Position numbers and translations under genes: made by a program. A stretch of 64,000 nt of DNA from an uncultured Clostridia bacterium (GTDB taxonomy: Bacteria > Bacillota > Clostridia > Lachnospirales > Lachnospiraceae). The stretch is from contig CAMWKO010000002.1 of the NCBI GenBank assembly GCA_947174885.1, forward strand, positions 60,754 to 124,753, written 5' to 3'. Below the pieces are notes generated by a model. The model did no database searches. It was not told the DNA's origin and saw only the letters and a program-made list of their open reading frames with translations. Position 1 is the first letter of the stretch. The number at the start of each line of letters is the position of its first letter. Of this stretch, positions 16,397-25,921 are shown piece after piece.

Positions 16397-17194
16397 ATGA
16401 TTTCAGATTTACATTTACATTCAAGTTTTTCCTCTGACAGTAAAAGTAATCCAGAGGATATTGTTAAAAAAGCGGTTTCACTTAAGCTTCCTTATATTTG
16501 TTTTACAGACCACAATGAATTTGAATATGAAGATAATCTTTTTATACTGGATACTGAAAATTATTTTAAGCAGCTTAATACTTTAAAAGAAAAATACAGA
16601 AACGAAATTCACATTTTAATAGGTGTAGAACAGGGACTTGAGGTTACTAAATCAAATAATATTAATGCTTTTTTGTCAAAGCACAATTTTGATTTTATAA
16701 TTGCCTCTTCTCATATGGTTAACGGAATTGATCCCTACTATCCTGCCTATTTTGAAGGTCGTTCCACATATGATGCTATCTGTGAGTATTTTCAGTCTGT
16801 CCTAAACAATTTAAACTGTTTTTCAAATTTTGACGTTTACGGACATATTGATTATGTAATCCGATATCCAAAAATACCTGATGAAGGTTATTGCTTTGAT
16901 AAATATAAGGAATATTTAATACCTATTTTAGAAAAAATTGTAGATTCAGGAAAGGGAATCGAAATAAATACTAATGGTTTTCGTACAAGAATCAAAGAAT
17001 CTAATCCATCCTTTGAAATTATAAAAAAATATCGGGAAATGGGTGGTGAAATTATTACTATAGGTTCTGATGCTCATTCAGTAGAATATATTGCATCTGA
17101 TTTTGACAAGGCACGCAATTATCTAAAAGCAGCAGGCTTTGATTACTATAATGTATTTATAAACAGAAATCCTATAAAGATAGCTTTAGATTAA
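16397..17194 (+). CDS. hisK: PHP-domain phosphoesterase, histidinol-phosphatase type
   Basis: This 265-residue PHP protein has the metal-binding motifs DLHLHSSFSSDS (4-15), FTDHNEF, GVEQGLE, SSHMV, YGHIDYV and GSDAHS in order. Size and motif order match the HisJ/HisK-type histidinol-phosphate phosphatase that performs the penultimate histidine step in Firmicutes. hisF and hisH are present 31 kb away, which fits, but related PHP enzymes act on other phosphates, so the substrate is not certain. AAGGAG precedes the ATG. It is one of only four plus-strand genes, with its own promoter and a shared bidirectional terminator. Confidence 0.82.
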   Translation: MISDLHLHSSFSSDSKSNPEDIVKKAVSLKLPYICFTDHNEFEYEDNLFILDTENYFKQLNTLKEKYRNEIHILIGVEQGLEVTKSNNINAFLSKHNFDFIIASSHMVNGIDPYYPAYFEGRSTYDAICEYFQSVLNNLNCFSNFDVYGHIDYVIRYPKIPDEGYCFDKYKEYLIPILEKIVDSGKGIEINTNGFRTRIKESNPSFEIIKKYREMGGEIITIGSDAHSVEYIASDFDKARNYLKAAGFDYYNVFINRNPIKIALD

Positions 17195-17233
17195 TTTTGA
17201 TACCTTATAAGTTATTTTGAATTACAAAAATAA

Positions 17234-17264
17234 CAGAAAGCCTGTATAAAAAGCAGGCTTTCTG
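17234..17264. terminator. Bidirectional terminator between the PHP gene and nifJ
   Basis: A perfect 11-bp stem (CAGAAAGCCTG with CAGGCTTTCTG) and a 9-base loop have T-rich runs on both sides. It lies between two convergent genes and serves both. Confidence 0.88.
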
Positions 17265-17328
17265 TCATTTTTAGCTAAACCGTCACAGAATGGTTGATAA
17301 TTCTATTTTATATCCGGCAAAATCCATA

Positions 17329-20300
17329 TTATTCATAAAGCTTTCCAAGCTTAGTAAGATATTCATACTTATCCTTAGCCTGATTTTCTGCTTTCTCGAA
17401 TAACTCCTTAGCTCTTTCAGGATTTGAACGGGCAAGTGAGCTGTAACGTACTTCGTTATTAAGGAATTCCTTGTAATCTGTTGTAGGTGCCTTACTGTCA
17501 AGCATAAACGGATTCTTTCCTTCTGCCTTAAGTCTTGGGTCAAATCTGAACAGATGCCAGTATCCTGAAGTAACTGCCTTCTTTTCTTCTGTCTGGGCAC
17601 CACTCATACCACCCTTGATACCATGGTTGATACATGGAGCATAAGCGATAATAATAGATGGTCCGTTATAGCTTTCAGCCTCTACGAATGCTTTAATACA
17701 CTGATTCATATCTGCACCCTGTGCAATCTGGGCTACATATACATAACCATAGCTCATGGCAATCTGGGCAAGGTCTTTCTTCTTTACTTCCTTACCACCG
17801 GCAGCAAACTGTGCAATAGCACCTGTAGGTGTAGATTTTGAAGACTGGCCACCTGTATTTGAATATACTTCCGTATCAAATACAAGAATATTTACATCCT
17901 GTCCACTTGCGATGACATGATCCAAGCCGCCGAAACCAATGTCGTAAGCCCATCCGTCACCACCGAATATCCACTGTGACTTCTTTGATAAGAAATCTTT
18001 ATATTGTAAAATCTCCTTAGCTTTGTCACATCCACATTCTTCTAATGCCTTTACAAGCTCATCTGTAGCTTCACCGTTTGTAGCACCACATTCAAATGTG
18101 TCTAAATATTTAGCTGCTGCTGCTTTTACAGCTTCATTATCAGCATTTACGGATAAATCTGTAATTTTATCCTTAAGACCTTTTCTCATGGCATTCTGGG
18201 CAAGCTTCATACCAAAACCGAATTCAGCATTATCTTCAAATAATGAGTTTGACCATGCAGGTCCTTTACCCTCACTGTTTACCGTATATGGTGTAGAAGG
18301 TGATGAGTTACCCCAGATTGATGAACATCCTGTAGCATTTGCAATATATGCTCTGTCACCAAATAACTGTGTCATAAGCTTAGCATAAGGTGTTTCACCA
18401 CAGCCTGCACAAGCACCTGAGTACTCAAGTAACGGCTGTTTGAACTGACTTCCCTTAACCGTTGTTTCCTTAAATTTCTCTAATACTTCAGGTTTTTTAG
18501 GAAGCTTCTGACCATAGTCAAATACAGTCTGTTCGTTAAGCTGGCTATCAAGAGATTTCATTGAAAGAGCTTTTTCACCCTTCATACCCGGACATACATT
18601 TACACAAGAGCCACATCCTGTACAGTCCATAACCGAAACCGTCATAGCAAACTTCTTATCCGGCATACCCATCATATCCTTTGTCTTTGTACCTTCCGGA
18701 GCATTGTTTACTTCATCGTCATTCATGGCAACCGGTCTGATACAAGCATGAGGACATACATATGAACAGAAATTACATTCAATACATTTTTCAGGATTCC
18801 ATTCCGGAACATCAACAGCTATACCTCTCTTCTCATAAGCTGATGCACCTGAAGGAGTTGTACCGTCTACATATGGCTTAAATGTAGATACAGGCAAATT
18901 CTTACCCTCCTGCATATTGATAGGAATCTGAACATTGTTTACAAAATCAACTACATCCTGTCTGTCACCTGAAACTACATTAGCAAGAGATTCTTCTGTA
19001 GCATTCTTCCAGCTTTCCGGAATTGCAACCTCTACAACATCCTTAGCACCACGGTCAATAGCATCGTAGTTCATCTGAACAATGGCATCACCCTTTTTAC
19101 CATATGCATATTTTGCAGCCGCTTTCATAAGCTCAATAGCTTTATCCTCCTGGATAATATTAGCAAGCTTAAAGAATGCTGACTGTAATATTGTATTAAT
19201 ACGTCCGCCAAGTCCGATTTCCTTACCGATCTTTATACCGTCTATTGTATATAACTTTATATTGTGATCTGCAATATACTTTTTAACCTGTCCCGGCAAA
19301 TGCTTTTCAAGACCTTCTAAATCCCAGCTGCAATTTAACAGGAATGTACCGCCGTCCTTCAAATCCTGTACCATATTGTATTTGCGTACATAAGCAGGAT
19401 TGTGACAGGCAACAAAATTAGCTTTGCTAATTAGATATGTTGATTTAATTGGCTCTTTACCAAATCTTAAGTGAGAAATTGTAACACCACCAGATTTCTT
19501 CGAGTCATAATCAAAATATGCCTGAGCATACATATCCGTATTATCACCGATAATCTTGATAGAGTTCTTGTTTGCACCAACCGTACCGTCAGCACCAAGT
19601 CCCCAGAATTTACATCTGATAATTGAATCAGGAGCTGTATCCGGATTTTCTTCAATAGGTAATGAGAGATTTGTAACATCATCTACAATGCCGATTGTAA
19701 ATTTTTTCTTTTCGGTATTCTTATAAACTGCAATAATCTGTGCAGGTGTTGTATCCTTTGATCCAAGACCGTATCTGCCTGTATAAACAGGTACATTACT
19801 GAACTTAGAATCCTTAAGTGCAGCTACAACATCAAGATATAATGGCTCACCTAATGAACCAGGCTCTTTTGTTCTGTCTAATACACTAATCTGTTTAACC
19901 GTATCAGGAATAACATCAATTAAATGCTTTACACTAAACGGTCTGTAAAGTCTTACCTTTACTACACCGACCTTCATTCCCTGCTTTGTAAGATAATCAA
20001 TAGTTTCATCAATAGTTTCACAAACAGAACCCATTGCAACTATAACATGTTCTGCATCTGCAGCACCATAGTAGTTGAAGAGTTTATAATCTGTACCTAT
20101 CTTTTCATTTACCTTATTCATATATTCTTCAACAATTGCAGGAAGTGCGTCATAATACTCATTACAAGCCTCTCTTGCCTGGAAGAATATATCAGGATTT
20201 TGAGCTGATCCTCTCTGACATGGATGATTTGGATTTAAACAATGATTTCTATATTCCAATATAGCATCCTTATCTACCATATCTTCTAAATCCTCATAAT

Positions 20301-20859
20301 CCCAAACTTCAATTTTCTGTAATTCATGTGATGTTCTAAAGCCATCAAAGAAGTTGATAAATGGAACTTTTCCTTTAATTGCTGAACAATGTGCTACAGG
20401 AGTTAAATCCATAACCTCCTGCACTCCTGAACTGCAAAGCATTGCATAACCTGTCTGACGACAAGCATAAATATCTGAATGATCACCAAAAATTGATAAT
20501 GCATGAGATGCCAATGCTCTTGCCGATACATCAATTACTCCAGGTAATAACTCACCTGCAATTTTATACATATTTGGAATCATCAAAAGAAGTCCCTGTG
20601 AAGCCGTAAAAGTAGTAGTCAATGCTCCAGCAGCTAAAGAACCATGAACTGCACCTGCGGCACCTGCCTCAGATTGCATTTCCTGAACTAAAACTTCCTG
20701 TCCAAAAATGTTTTTACGTCCTTCTGTTGCCCACTTGTCTGATAATTCAGCCATAACAGATGAAGGAGTAATCGGATAGATTGCAGCCACATCTGAATAC
20801 GCATAAGAAACGTGTGCAGCAGCAGTATTACCATCCATAGTTTTCATTTTTCTCGCCAT
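17329..20859 (-). CDS. nifJ: Pyruvate:ferredoxin (flavodoxin) oxidoreductase
   Basis: This 1176-residue single-chain PFOR converts pyruvate and CoA to acetyl-CoA and CO2 while reducing ferredoxin, the key step of anaerobic pyruvate use. Domains in order: pyruvate-binding (IYPITPSSVMAELSD near the start), gamma/CoA region, two 4Fe-4S ferredoxin motifs (CIECNFCSYVCPHAC and CTGCGSCVNVCPGM, about residues 690-760), the proximal cluster CAGCGETPY, and the thiamine diphosphate domain (GGDGWAYDIGFGGLDH and DTEVYSNTGGQ). The GGAGG and promoter upstream are strong, consistent with high expression. Length is normal. The name nifJ is historical; no nitrogen fixation genes are seen here. Confidence 0.97.
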   Translation of the reverse strand: MARKMKTMDGNTAAAHVSYAYSDVAAIYPITPSSVMAELSDKWATEGRKNIFGQEVLVQEMQSEAGAAGAVHGSLAAGALTTTFTASQGLLLMIPNMYKIAGELLPGVIDVSARALASHALSIFGDHSDIYACRQTGYAMLCSSGVQEVMDLTPVAHCSAIKGKVPFINFFDGFRTSHELQKIEVWDYEDLEDMVDKDAILEYRNHCLNPNHPCQRGSAQNPDIFFQAREACNEYYDALPAIVEEYMNKVNEKIGTDYKLFNYYGAADAEHVIVAMGSVCETIDETIDYLTKQGMKVGVVKVRLYRPFSVKHLIDVIPDTVKQISVLDRTKEPGSLGEPLYLDVVAALKDSKFSNVPVYTGRYGLGSKDTTPAQIIAVYKNTEKKKFTIGIVDDVTNLSLPIEENPDTAPDSIIRCKFWGLGADGTVGANKNSIKIIGDNTDMYAQAYFDYDSKKSGGVTISHLRFGKEPIKSTYLISKANFVACHNPAYVRKYNMVQDLKDGGTFLLNCSWDLEGLEKHLPGQVKKYIADHNIKLYTIDGIKIGKEIGLGGRINTILQSAFFKLANIIQEDKAIELMKAAAKYAYGKKGDAIVQMNYDAIDRGAKDVVEVAIPESWKNATEESLANVVSGDRQDVVDFVNNVQIPINMQEGKNLPVSTFKPYVDGTTPSGASAYEKRGIAVDVPEWNPEKCIECNFCSYVCPHACIRPVAMNDDEVNNAPEGTKTKDMMGMPDKKFAMTVSVMDCTGCGSCVNVCPGMKGEKALSMKSLDSQLNEQTVFDYGQKLPKKPEVLEKFKETTVKGSQFKQPLLEYSGACAGCGETPYAKLMTQLFGDRAYIANATGCSSIWGNSSPSTPYTVNSEGKGPAWSNSLFEDNAEFGFGMKLAQNAMRKGLKDKITDLSVNADNEAVKAAAAKYLDTFECGATNGEATDELVKALEECGCDKAKEILQYKDFLSKKSQWIFGGDGWAYDIGFGGLDHVIASGQDVNILVFDTEVYSNTGGQSSKSTPTGAIAQFAAGGKEVKKKDLAQIAMSYGYVYVAQIAQGADMNQCIKAFVEAESYNGPSIIIAYAPCINHGIKGGMSGAQTEEKKAVTSGYWHLFRFDPRLKAEGKNPFMLDSKAPTTDYKEFLNNEVRYSSLARSNPERAKELFEKAENQAKDKYEYLTKLGKLYE

Positions 20860-20910
20860 TTCGCTTAACCTCCGTTTTTCTTAAAAGATTATCCTTTAAG
20901 CATTGCTTTT

Positions 20911-20939
20911 ATTATATCATTTTAAGATAAATAAAACAA
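20911..20939 (-). promoter_or_regulatory. Sigma-A promoter of nifJ
   Basis: On the minus strand TTGTTT (20934-20939), a 17-bp spacer and TATAAT (20911-20916) lie about 55 bp upstream of nifJ and start one base past the pdp stop codon. No terminator separates pdp from it. Confidence 0.8.
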
Positions 20940-20940
20940 G

Positions 20941-22242
20941 CTATATAACTTCTTTAATCAATGATGTTTCACAAGGTTTTTGTGCTGTTATTTTTACTGA
21001 TTTTTCAAGCTTTTTTATTGCCTCTGCAACCTTTATTTTATCATTGCCATACAATGTAAAAATTGTATCTTCTGACTTTACATAACTACCTGTCTTTTTA
21101 TTTATAATCAAACCAACCGACATATCAATTATATCATCCTTTTTTGACCTTCCTCCACCTAATATCTGAACTGCTCTTCCTATATTTTCTGTATCCAATT
21201 CGCTTATATAGCCACAGGCTTTAGCCTTTAATTCTTTAATGACAGAAGCATTTACAAGTTTTTCGGGACTGGTAATATAGCTTATATCACCCTTTTGTGC
21301 CTTTACAAACTCAGTAAATTTTTCATATGCACTACCGTCTGCAATAGTATTCTCCAGCATATTTCTTGCTTCTTCCTTTGTATTTGCCTTCTTTGCAAAT
21401 ATAAGCATTTCGCTTCCTAAGGCATAAGTGACCTCTAAGATATCTCTGTTACCATTCCCTTTAAGAGTTTCTATTACCTCTGCTACCTCCAGTCCATTCC
21501 CAATATGACTTCCCAAAGGTTCGTTCATATCGGTAATTACGGCAGATATTTTCTTTCCTGCCATTCTTCCTATAGAAACCATTGCCTGTGCTAATCTTTT
21601 AGCCTCCTCTTCTGTCTTCATAAATGCACCGTTTCCGCATTTTACATCTAACACTATAGCATCTGCACCTGATGCCAGTTTTTTACTCATAATACTGCTG
21701 GCGATGAGCGGAATACAATCTACTGTTGCCGTAACGTCTCTAAGTGCATATATCTTTTTATCTGCCGGAGCTAAATTTGCACTCTGTCCTGCTATAGCCA
21801 TACCAATATTATTGACATTGTATAAAAACTCATCACGCGAAAGAGTCGTAGTAAAGCCTTTAATGCTTTCCAATTTATCAATGGTACCACCCGTATGTCC
21901 AAGTCCCCTGCCTGACATTTTAGCCACCTTTACTCCCAGTGCTGCAAGCATTGGTGACAGTATAAGTGATATTTTATCTCCCACACCTCCCGTACTGTGT
22001 TTATCTACTTTAATACCATCTATTTCACTTAAATCAAGTATATCTCCGCTATCTCTCATGGAAATAGTAAGATTAAAGGTTTCCTCTTCATTCATTCCGT
22101 TTATACATATTGCCATAAGTAACGCTGACATTTGATAATCAGCTACTTCTCCATTTGTATATCCTGAAACCACAAAATCTATTTCTTCTTTTGTGAGTGC
22201 TTCACTACGTTTCTTCTTCGTAATAATATCATATAAATTCAT
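20941..22242 (-). CDS. pdp: Pyrimidine-nucleoside phosphorylase
   Basis: This 433-residue enzyme splits thymidine, deoxyuridine and uridine with phosphate to give the base and (deoxy)ribose 1-phosphate. The glycosyltransferase family 3 signature KHSTGGVGDKISL (about 80-92) and the GRGLGHTGGTIDKLE motif are present. It overlaps the upstream deoB by 14 bp, so the pair acts together: the sugar 1-phosphate released here is isomerised by DeoB. GGAGG precedes the ATG. Thymidine phosphorylase (DeoA) is the close alternative; the Pdp type is usual in Firmicutes. Confidence 0.93.
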   Translation of the reverse strand: MNLYDIITKKKRSEALTKEEIDFVVSGYTNGEVADYQMSALLMAICINGMNEEETFNLTISMRDSGDILDLSEIDGIKVDKHSTGGVGDKISLILSPMLAALGVKVAKMSGRGLGHTGGTIDKLESIKGFTTTLSRDEFLYNVNNIGMAIAGQSANLAPADKKIYALRDVTATVDCIPLIASSIMSKKLASGADAIVLDVKCGNGAFMKTEEEAKRLAQAMVSIGRMAGKKISAVITDMNEPLGSHIGNGLEVAEVIETLKGNGNRDILEVTYALGSEMLIFAKKANTKEEARNMLENTIADGSAYEKFTEFVKAQKGDISYITSPEKLVNASVIKELKAKACGYISELDTENIGRAVQILGGGRSKKDDIIDMSVGLIINKKTGSYVKSEDTIFTLYGNDKIKVAEAIKKLEKSVKITAQKPCETSLIKEVI

Positions 22243-23425
22243 TTATAGCCTCCTCAAAAATATGGTAAAATGATTCTCCTACTGATAATGACGGCAGTTC
22301 AAAGTTTTCGCATATAGTTGTTCCAATATCTGCAAATGAATTTAAAATTCCTAAATTTTTCGGTTTTTTAAATTTTTTAGAATAACAAAGTACCGGTATA
22401 TATTCTCTTGTATGGTCTGTGCCTTTAAAAGTAGGATCACATCCATGATCTGCATTTATAATAAGCAAATCATTTTCTTCCAGCTTTTCAATCAGATCTC
22501 CAAGTCTTACATCAAACTCCTCTAACCCCTTGCCATATCCTTCTACATCACGTCTGTGTCCCCATTTAGAGTCAAATTCCACAAGATTTGTAAAAATCAA
22601 TCCTTTATCTATGCTATTCATATAGTCAAGAGTTTTATCCATACCATCCTGATTATCCTTGGTATGCACTGCATCCGTAATTCCGCTGCCTGCAAAAATA
22701 TCCTCTATTTTTCCTACTGCCGCCACACTTAAGCCCTTTTCCTTCAGCTTTACAAGAACATTATTACTGTCCGGCTCTAATGAAAAATCACGTCTGTTTG
22801 AGGTCCTTTCATACGGATACCCACCAATAAACGGTCTTGCTATTACTCTTGCCACAGCATTTTCCCCACACAAAATTTCTCTTGCAATTCTACACATCTC
22901 ATATAATTTCTCCGGAGAATATACATCCTCATGACAGGCAATTTGAAATACGCTGTCAGCAGAAGTATATACAATAGGCTTCTTGGATTCTATATGCTCC
23001 TTACCGTACTCTTTTATGATTTCAGTACCGGAAGCAGTACAATTACCAAGAATACCGGGTATATTACATTTCTTTACAAATTCATCAATAACATCCTTTG
23101 GAAATCCATTTGGATATGTTGGAAATGGCTCCTTCATAGCCACACCTATCATTTCCCAATGTCCTATAGTAGTATCCTTTCCATTTGAAATCTCTTTTGC
23201 CTTTCCATATACACCGATAGGTGTAATATCTGACTTTGGCAAAGCTGTATTATCAATATGTGTCAATCCGAGCTTTGTCATATTTGGAACATTTATATTT
23301 CTATATTTAAGAATATGTCCAAGGGTATCAGCTCCTGCATCACCAAACCGGTCTGCATCCGGAAGCTCTCCTATACCTACACTGTCAATAACTATCCATA
23401 TAACTCTTTTAAACAGTTCATTCAT
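22229..23425 (-). CDS. deoB: Phosphopentomutase
   Basis: This 398-residue alkaline-phosphatase-superfamily enzyme converts (deoxy)ribose 1-phosphate to 5-phosphate in nucleoside salvage. Metal-site motifs are visible: WIVIDSVGIGELPDA (10-24) with the nearby DAGADTLGH, KDTTIGHWEMIG, and the C-terminal NADHGCDPT with GTDHTREYIPVL. It is the first gene of a two-gene operon with pdp (14-bp overlap). The order xerD-deoB-pdp matches the spoIIM-xerD-drm region of Bacillus. Confidence 0.96.
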   Translation of the reverse strand: MNELFKRVIWIVIDSVGIGELPDADRFGDAGADTLGHILKYRNINVPNMTKLGLTHIDNTALPKSDITPIGVYGKAKEISNGKDTTIGHWEMIGVAMKEPFPTYPNGFPKDVIDEFVKKCNIPGILGNCTASGTEIIKEYGKEHIESKKPIVYTSADSVFQIACHEDVYSPEKLYEMCRIAREILCGENAVARVIARPFIGGYPYERTSNRRDFSLEPDSNNVLVKLKEKGLSVAAVGKIEDIFAGSGITDAVHTKDNQDGMDKTLDYMNSIDKGLIFTNLVEFDSKWGHRRDVEGYGKGLEEFDVRLGDLIEKLEENDLLIINADHGCDPTFKGTDHTREYIPVLCYSKKFKKPKNLGILNSFADIGTTICENFELPSLSVGESFYHIFEEAINEFI

Positions 23426-23551
23426 AAAATCACCTTTCTTTCTGTTTTTTAACTAAATTAATTTTGTTTGTACACTTATCACCTTTCATATTCATATTTT
23501 GTATACTTTTCATTTCACACATTTTCTGCTTTTACATATTTTTATTACAAA

Positions 23552-23594
23552 AAGTACATATTTAACACTATATTATAATGTTTAATATGTACTT
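23552..23594 (-). terminator. Probable terminator of xerD
   Basis: On the minus strand a 16-bp imperfect stem (AAGTACATATTAAACA with TGTTAAATATGTACTT) is followed by TTTTTG about 35 bp past the xerD stop. It separates xerD from deoB-pdp. Nothing else is seen in the 23426-23627 gap. Confidence 0.6.
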
Positions 23595-23627
23595 AGCCTT
23601 TAATAATTCTACAAATTTTAAACACAT

Positions 23628-24500
23628 CTAATGAGTTTTATTATACATTTCTCTAAGTTTATCCTCTGTCATTTTTGCATAAATATTTGTATATGAAATA
23701 TCGGAATGACCCATAGCCTCTGACACCTTCTTTATGTCAGCACCATTTTCCATTAAATGAGCACCAAATGAATGTCTTAATGTATGTGGCGATATGTCCT
23801 CCGTTATACCAATCTCCTTTGCATAACCTTTTATAATTTTCCAGAAGCCCTGTCTGGTCATTTCTTTTCCGTTACAATTTACAAACAGATTCTCAATTTT
23901 ATCATCTGCCAATATATTTCTGCTTTCACTTAAATATTTTTTAAGTATATTTTTAGTTTTTGTATCAAATGATACTATTCTTACTTTTTTACTATTATGA
24001 AGTGTAACATATCTCATGTCCATATTTAAATCTTCTAAAGATAACCGTATAAGCTCACTTACTCTCATACCTGTAGCATATAACAGCTGTATCATCGCCT
24101 TATCTCTTATTCCTTTTGCATCCTTTGCCGATGGAGCTTTAATAAGCATTTCCATAGTATTAGCCGATACTACCTCCGGTTGCTTCTTCTCAACCTTTGG
24201 CATCGTTACCATCATAGTAGGATCCGTTTGTATTTCACCTTTATTCAATAGATATCTGAAAAAGCTTCTCATACACGAAATATTTCTGGATACCGAGGAT
24301 GGAGACTTTCCCTGCTTTTCCATATATAATATGTAAGAATTAATATTTGTAAAAGTAATATTTTTAACACTGTTTATATCAGAATTCTCAAAAAAATGAA
24401 TCATATTATTCAAATCACGCCTATATGAGATTTCTGTATTTTTTGCAATTCCCTTTATATTTATTAAAAAGACAAGAAAATCCTCTATCTTTTGTTTCAT
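23628..24500 (-). CDS. xerD: Tyrosine recombinase XerD
   Basis: This 290-residue tyrosine recombinase resolves chromosome dimers at dif. The N-terminal SAM-like core-binding domain starts at once (MKQKIEDFLVFLINIKGIAKNT), and the catalytic domain has the Arg in ATGMRVSEL, HTLRHSF (His and Arg), GHSDIS and the nucleophile Tyr in NIYAKM. An ATG four codons upstream exists, but GGAG lies six bases from the ATG at 24498-24500 and the shorter form matches XerD N-termini. It follows spoIIM, as in Bacillus, and is a housekeeping recombinase rather than a phage integrase. Confidence 0.93.
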   Translation of the reverse strand: MKQKIEDFLVFLINIKGIAKNTEISYRRDLNNMIHFFENSDINSVKNITFTNINSYILYMEKQGKSPSSVSRNISCMRSFFRYLLNKGEIQTDPTMMVTMPKVEKKQPEVVSANTMEMLIKAPSAKDAKGIRDKAMIQLLYATGMRVSELIRLSLEDLNMDMRYVTLHNSKKVRIVSFDTKTKNILKKYLSESRNILADDKIENLFVNCNGKEMTRQGFWKIIKGYAKEIGITEDISPHTLRHSFGAHLMENGADIKKVSEAMGHSDISYTNIYAKMTEDKLREMYNKTH

Positions 24501-24585
24501 ATGCTTCTCCATTTCTTCACAACACTGATTAATACAGACATTATATACTTTAAAAATTTTAAAATCAATATATTATAAAGAAATA

Positions 24586-25332
24586 TTAAATAAAAATTTT
24601 ATATATTATTTTAAGATTTATATATGTTTCAAGTATTGCAGTCAATGCAGAAACAAATATTGCTATAATACAGCTTACGGCAACCTGAATAACAGTTATC
24701 TGTTTATCTGAGGATAGTTTATTTGAATGTTTCATCATCAGGTAGAAAAATAAATAATAAATAATTCCCTGCGGAAATAATGTTAAAATAAATTTTAATT
24801 GTCCCAATACTCCATATTTAATTACTAATATACTCAGACTTATGCTCGAAAATACAACTTTATATATTATAAAAATATAGTTCACAACTTTTCTTAAGCT
24901 TGTAAAATTCAGTAATGTAATTAATATTGTTTCTTTACAGTATCTTAGTAACAGATATAAGAAATATTTTTCTGTATTAACAATCTCACCTGTTAGACTT
25001 GTCAGAAAATATTGACTATATATCTCTATATCAAAAATATGTTTTTTACTTATATATGTAACAAAAAGAGCTCCTATTAATTCACTGAGAATTATCATGG
25101 ATAATATTCTAAAATTAGTATGTCCACTAAAATTAGTAGAATTATTCATTGTATTATAATAATTCTTTGTTAAGTCTTCATCGGAGCTTCTATCATATTT
25201 ATAATTAGACTTAATATCAGATTCATTCTTATAATCTATATCTTCATAATTTATATCCTTATAATTTAATCTATTATAGGTTCTAAATCTTTTCTTTCTT
25301 CTATTCTTATTTCTAATAAAAAAAACCCGCAT
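24586..25332 (-). CDS. spoIIM: Divergent stage II sporulation protein M (SpoIIM-like)
   Basis: This 248-residue protein has a hydrophilic, Lys/Asp/Tyr/Asn-rich N-terminal extension (residues 1-75) and then about five membrane segments, including LFPQGIIYYLFFYLM, the counterpart of the conserved P-G element of SpoIIM. SpoIIM works with SpoIID and SpoIIP in forespore engulfment. The location between a nudix gene and xerD is the classical spoIIM position, and the call rests as much on this as on similarity. The N-terminal extension is unusual. The ATG and U-tract of an intrinsic terminator overlap: the first codons (MRVFFI) are encoded by the terminator stem and T-run (25327-25365). Confidence 0.72.
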   Translation of the reverse strand: MRVFFIRNKNRRKKRFRTYNRLNYKDINYEDIDYKNESDIKSNYKYDRSSDEDLTKNYYNTMNNSTNFSGHTNFRILSMIILSELIGALFVTYISKKHIFDIEIYSQYFLTSLTGEIVNTEKYFLYLLLRYCKETILITLLNFTSLRKVVNYIFIIYKVVFSSISLSILVIKYGVLGQLKFILTLFPQGIIYYLFFYLMMKHSNKLSSDKQITVIQVAVSCIIAIFVSALTAILETYINLKIIYKIFI

Positions 25333-25365
25333 ATATTCTCATCTCCTTAGTCCAAATATATGCGG
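25327..25365 (-). terminator. Terminator hairpin overlapping the spoIIM start
   Basis: On the minus strand CCGCATATATT pairs with AATATATGCGG (perfect 11-bp stem) and is followed by GTTTTTTTTATT, a textbook terminator for the proC-nudix unit, 8 bp past the nudix stop. The loop contains AAGGAG, and the 3' stem contains the ATG of the spoIIM-like gene. Confidence 0.75.
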
Positions 25366-25372
25366 ATTATCT

Positions 25373-25915
25373 CTAATTATTCTTTACAAATTTATTATAA
25401 TAAGCAAGTAATGCACAAACAGTTTTTGAATCCTGTATTTTGCATTCATATATCATTTGTATCAGTTCCTCTATATCATACTCGTATACATCAATAAACT
25501 CACCCTCATCTAAATTTTGCTTAGATGTTTTTAAATTTCTTGCAATATATATGTCTATTGCTTCATTACAAAATGCTACGGTAGTTCTGATACTGAGCAA
25601 CAGTTCCAAATCATCAGTTATATATCCTGTTTCCTCCTCTAATTCTCTTGCCGCACATACAACAGATGGCTCATCTGTTGTATCCTTTCCTCCCGCCGGA
25701 AGCTCAATGGTAAATCTGTCTAAAATATTTCTGTATTGCTTTACCATCAGTATTTTACCATCATCCTTTACTGCTACGACAGCAGCTGCTCCCTTATGAA
25801 TAATGCTGTCATAAGTCTTTACAAGCCCATTTTCATCTTTGACCTTATCCTGATAAAAATCAATAACTGCACCTTTATGTATTAGCTCTCTGCTTATTCT
25901 TTCCAATTTTTCCAT
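25373..25915 (-). CDS. nudF: Nudix hydrolase, ADP-ribose pyrophosphatase type
   Basis: This 180-residue protein has the full Nudix box, beginning at the Gly of PAGGKD and running through E...CAARELEEETGY (about residues 75-98). Overall size and layout match NudF/YqkG-type ADP-ribose pyrophosphatases, which cleave ADP-ribose to AMP and ribose 5-phosphate. It follows proC with a 6-bp gap and is probably co-transcribed. It is followed by a terminator that doubles as the start of the spoIIM-like gene. The exact substrate is inferred from family and neighbourhood. Confidence 0.88.
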   Translation of the reverse strand: MEKLERISRELIHKGAVIDFYQDKVKDENGLVKTYDSIIHKGAAAVVAVKDDGKILMVKQYRNILDRFTIELPAGGKDTTDEPSVVCAARELEEETGYITDDLELLLSIRTTVAFCNEAIDIYIARNLKTSKQNLDEGEFIDVYEYDIEELIQMIYECKIQDSKTVCALLAYYNKFVKNN

Positions 25916-25921
25916 ATAAAT

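Noticed and set aside
17329..20859. Nitrogen fixation cluster suggested by nifJ
   Set aside because: NifJ here is the fermentative pyruvate:ferredoxin oxidoreductase; no nif structural genes are nearby.
23628..24500. Integrase of a prophage or mobile element
   Set aside because: The recombinase has XerD motifs and sits in the conserved spoIIM-xerD-deoB neighbourhood with no phage genes.
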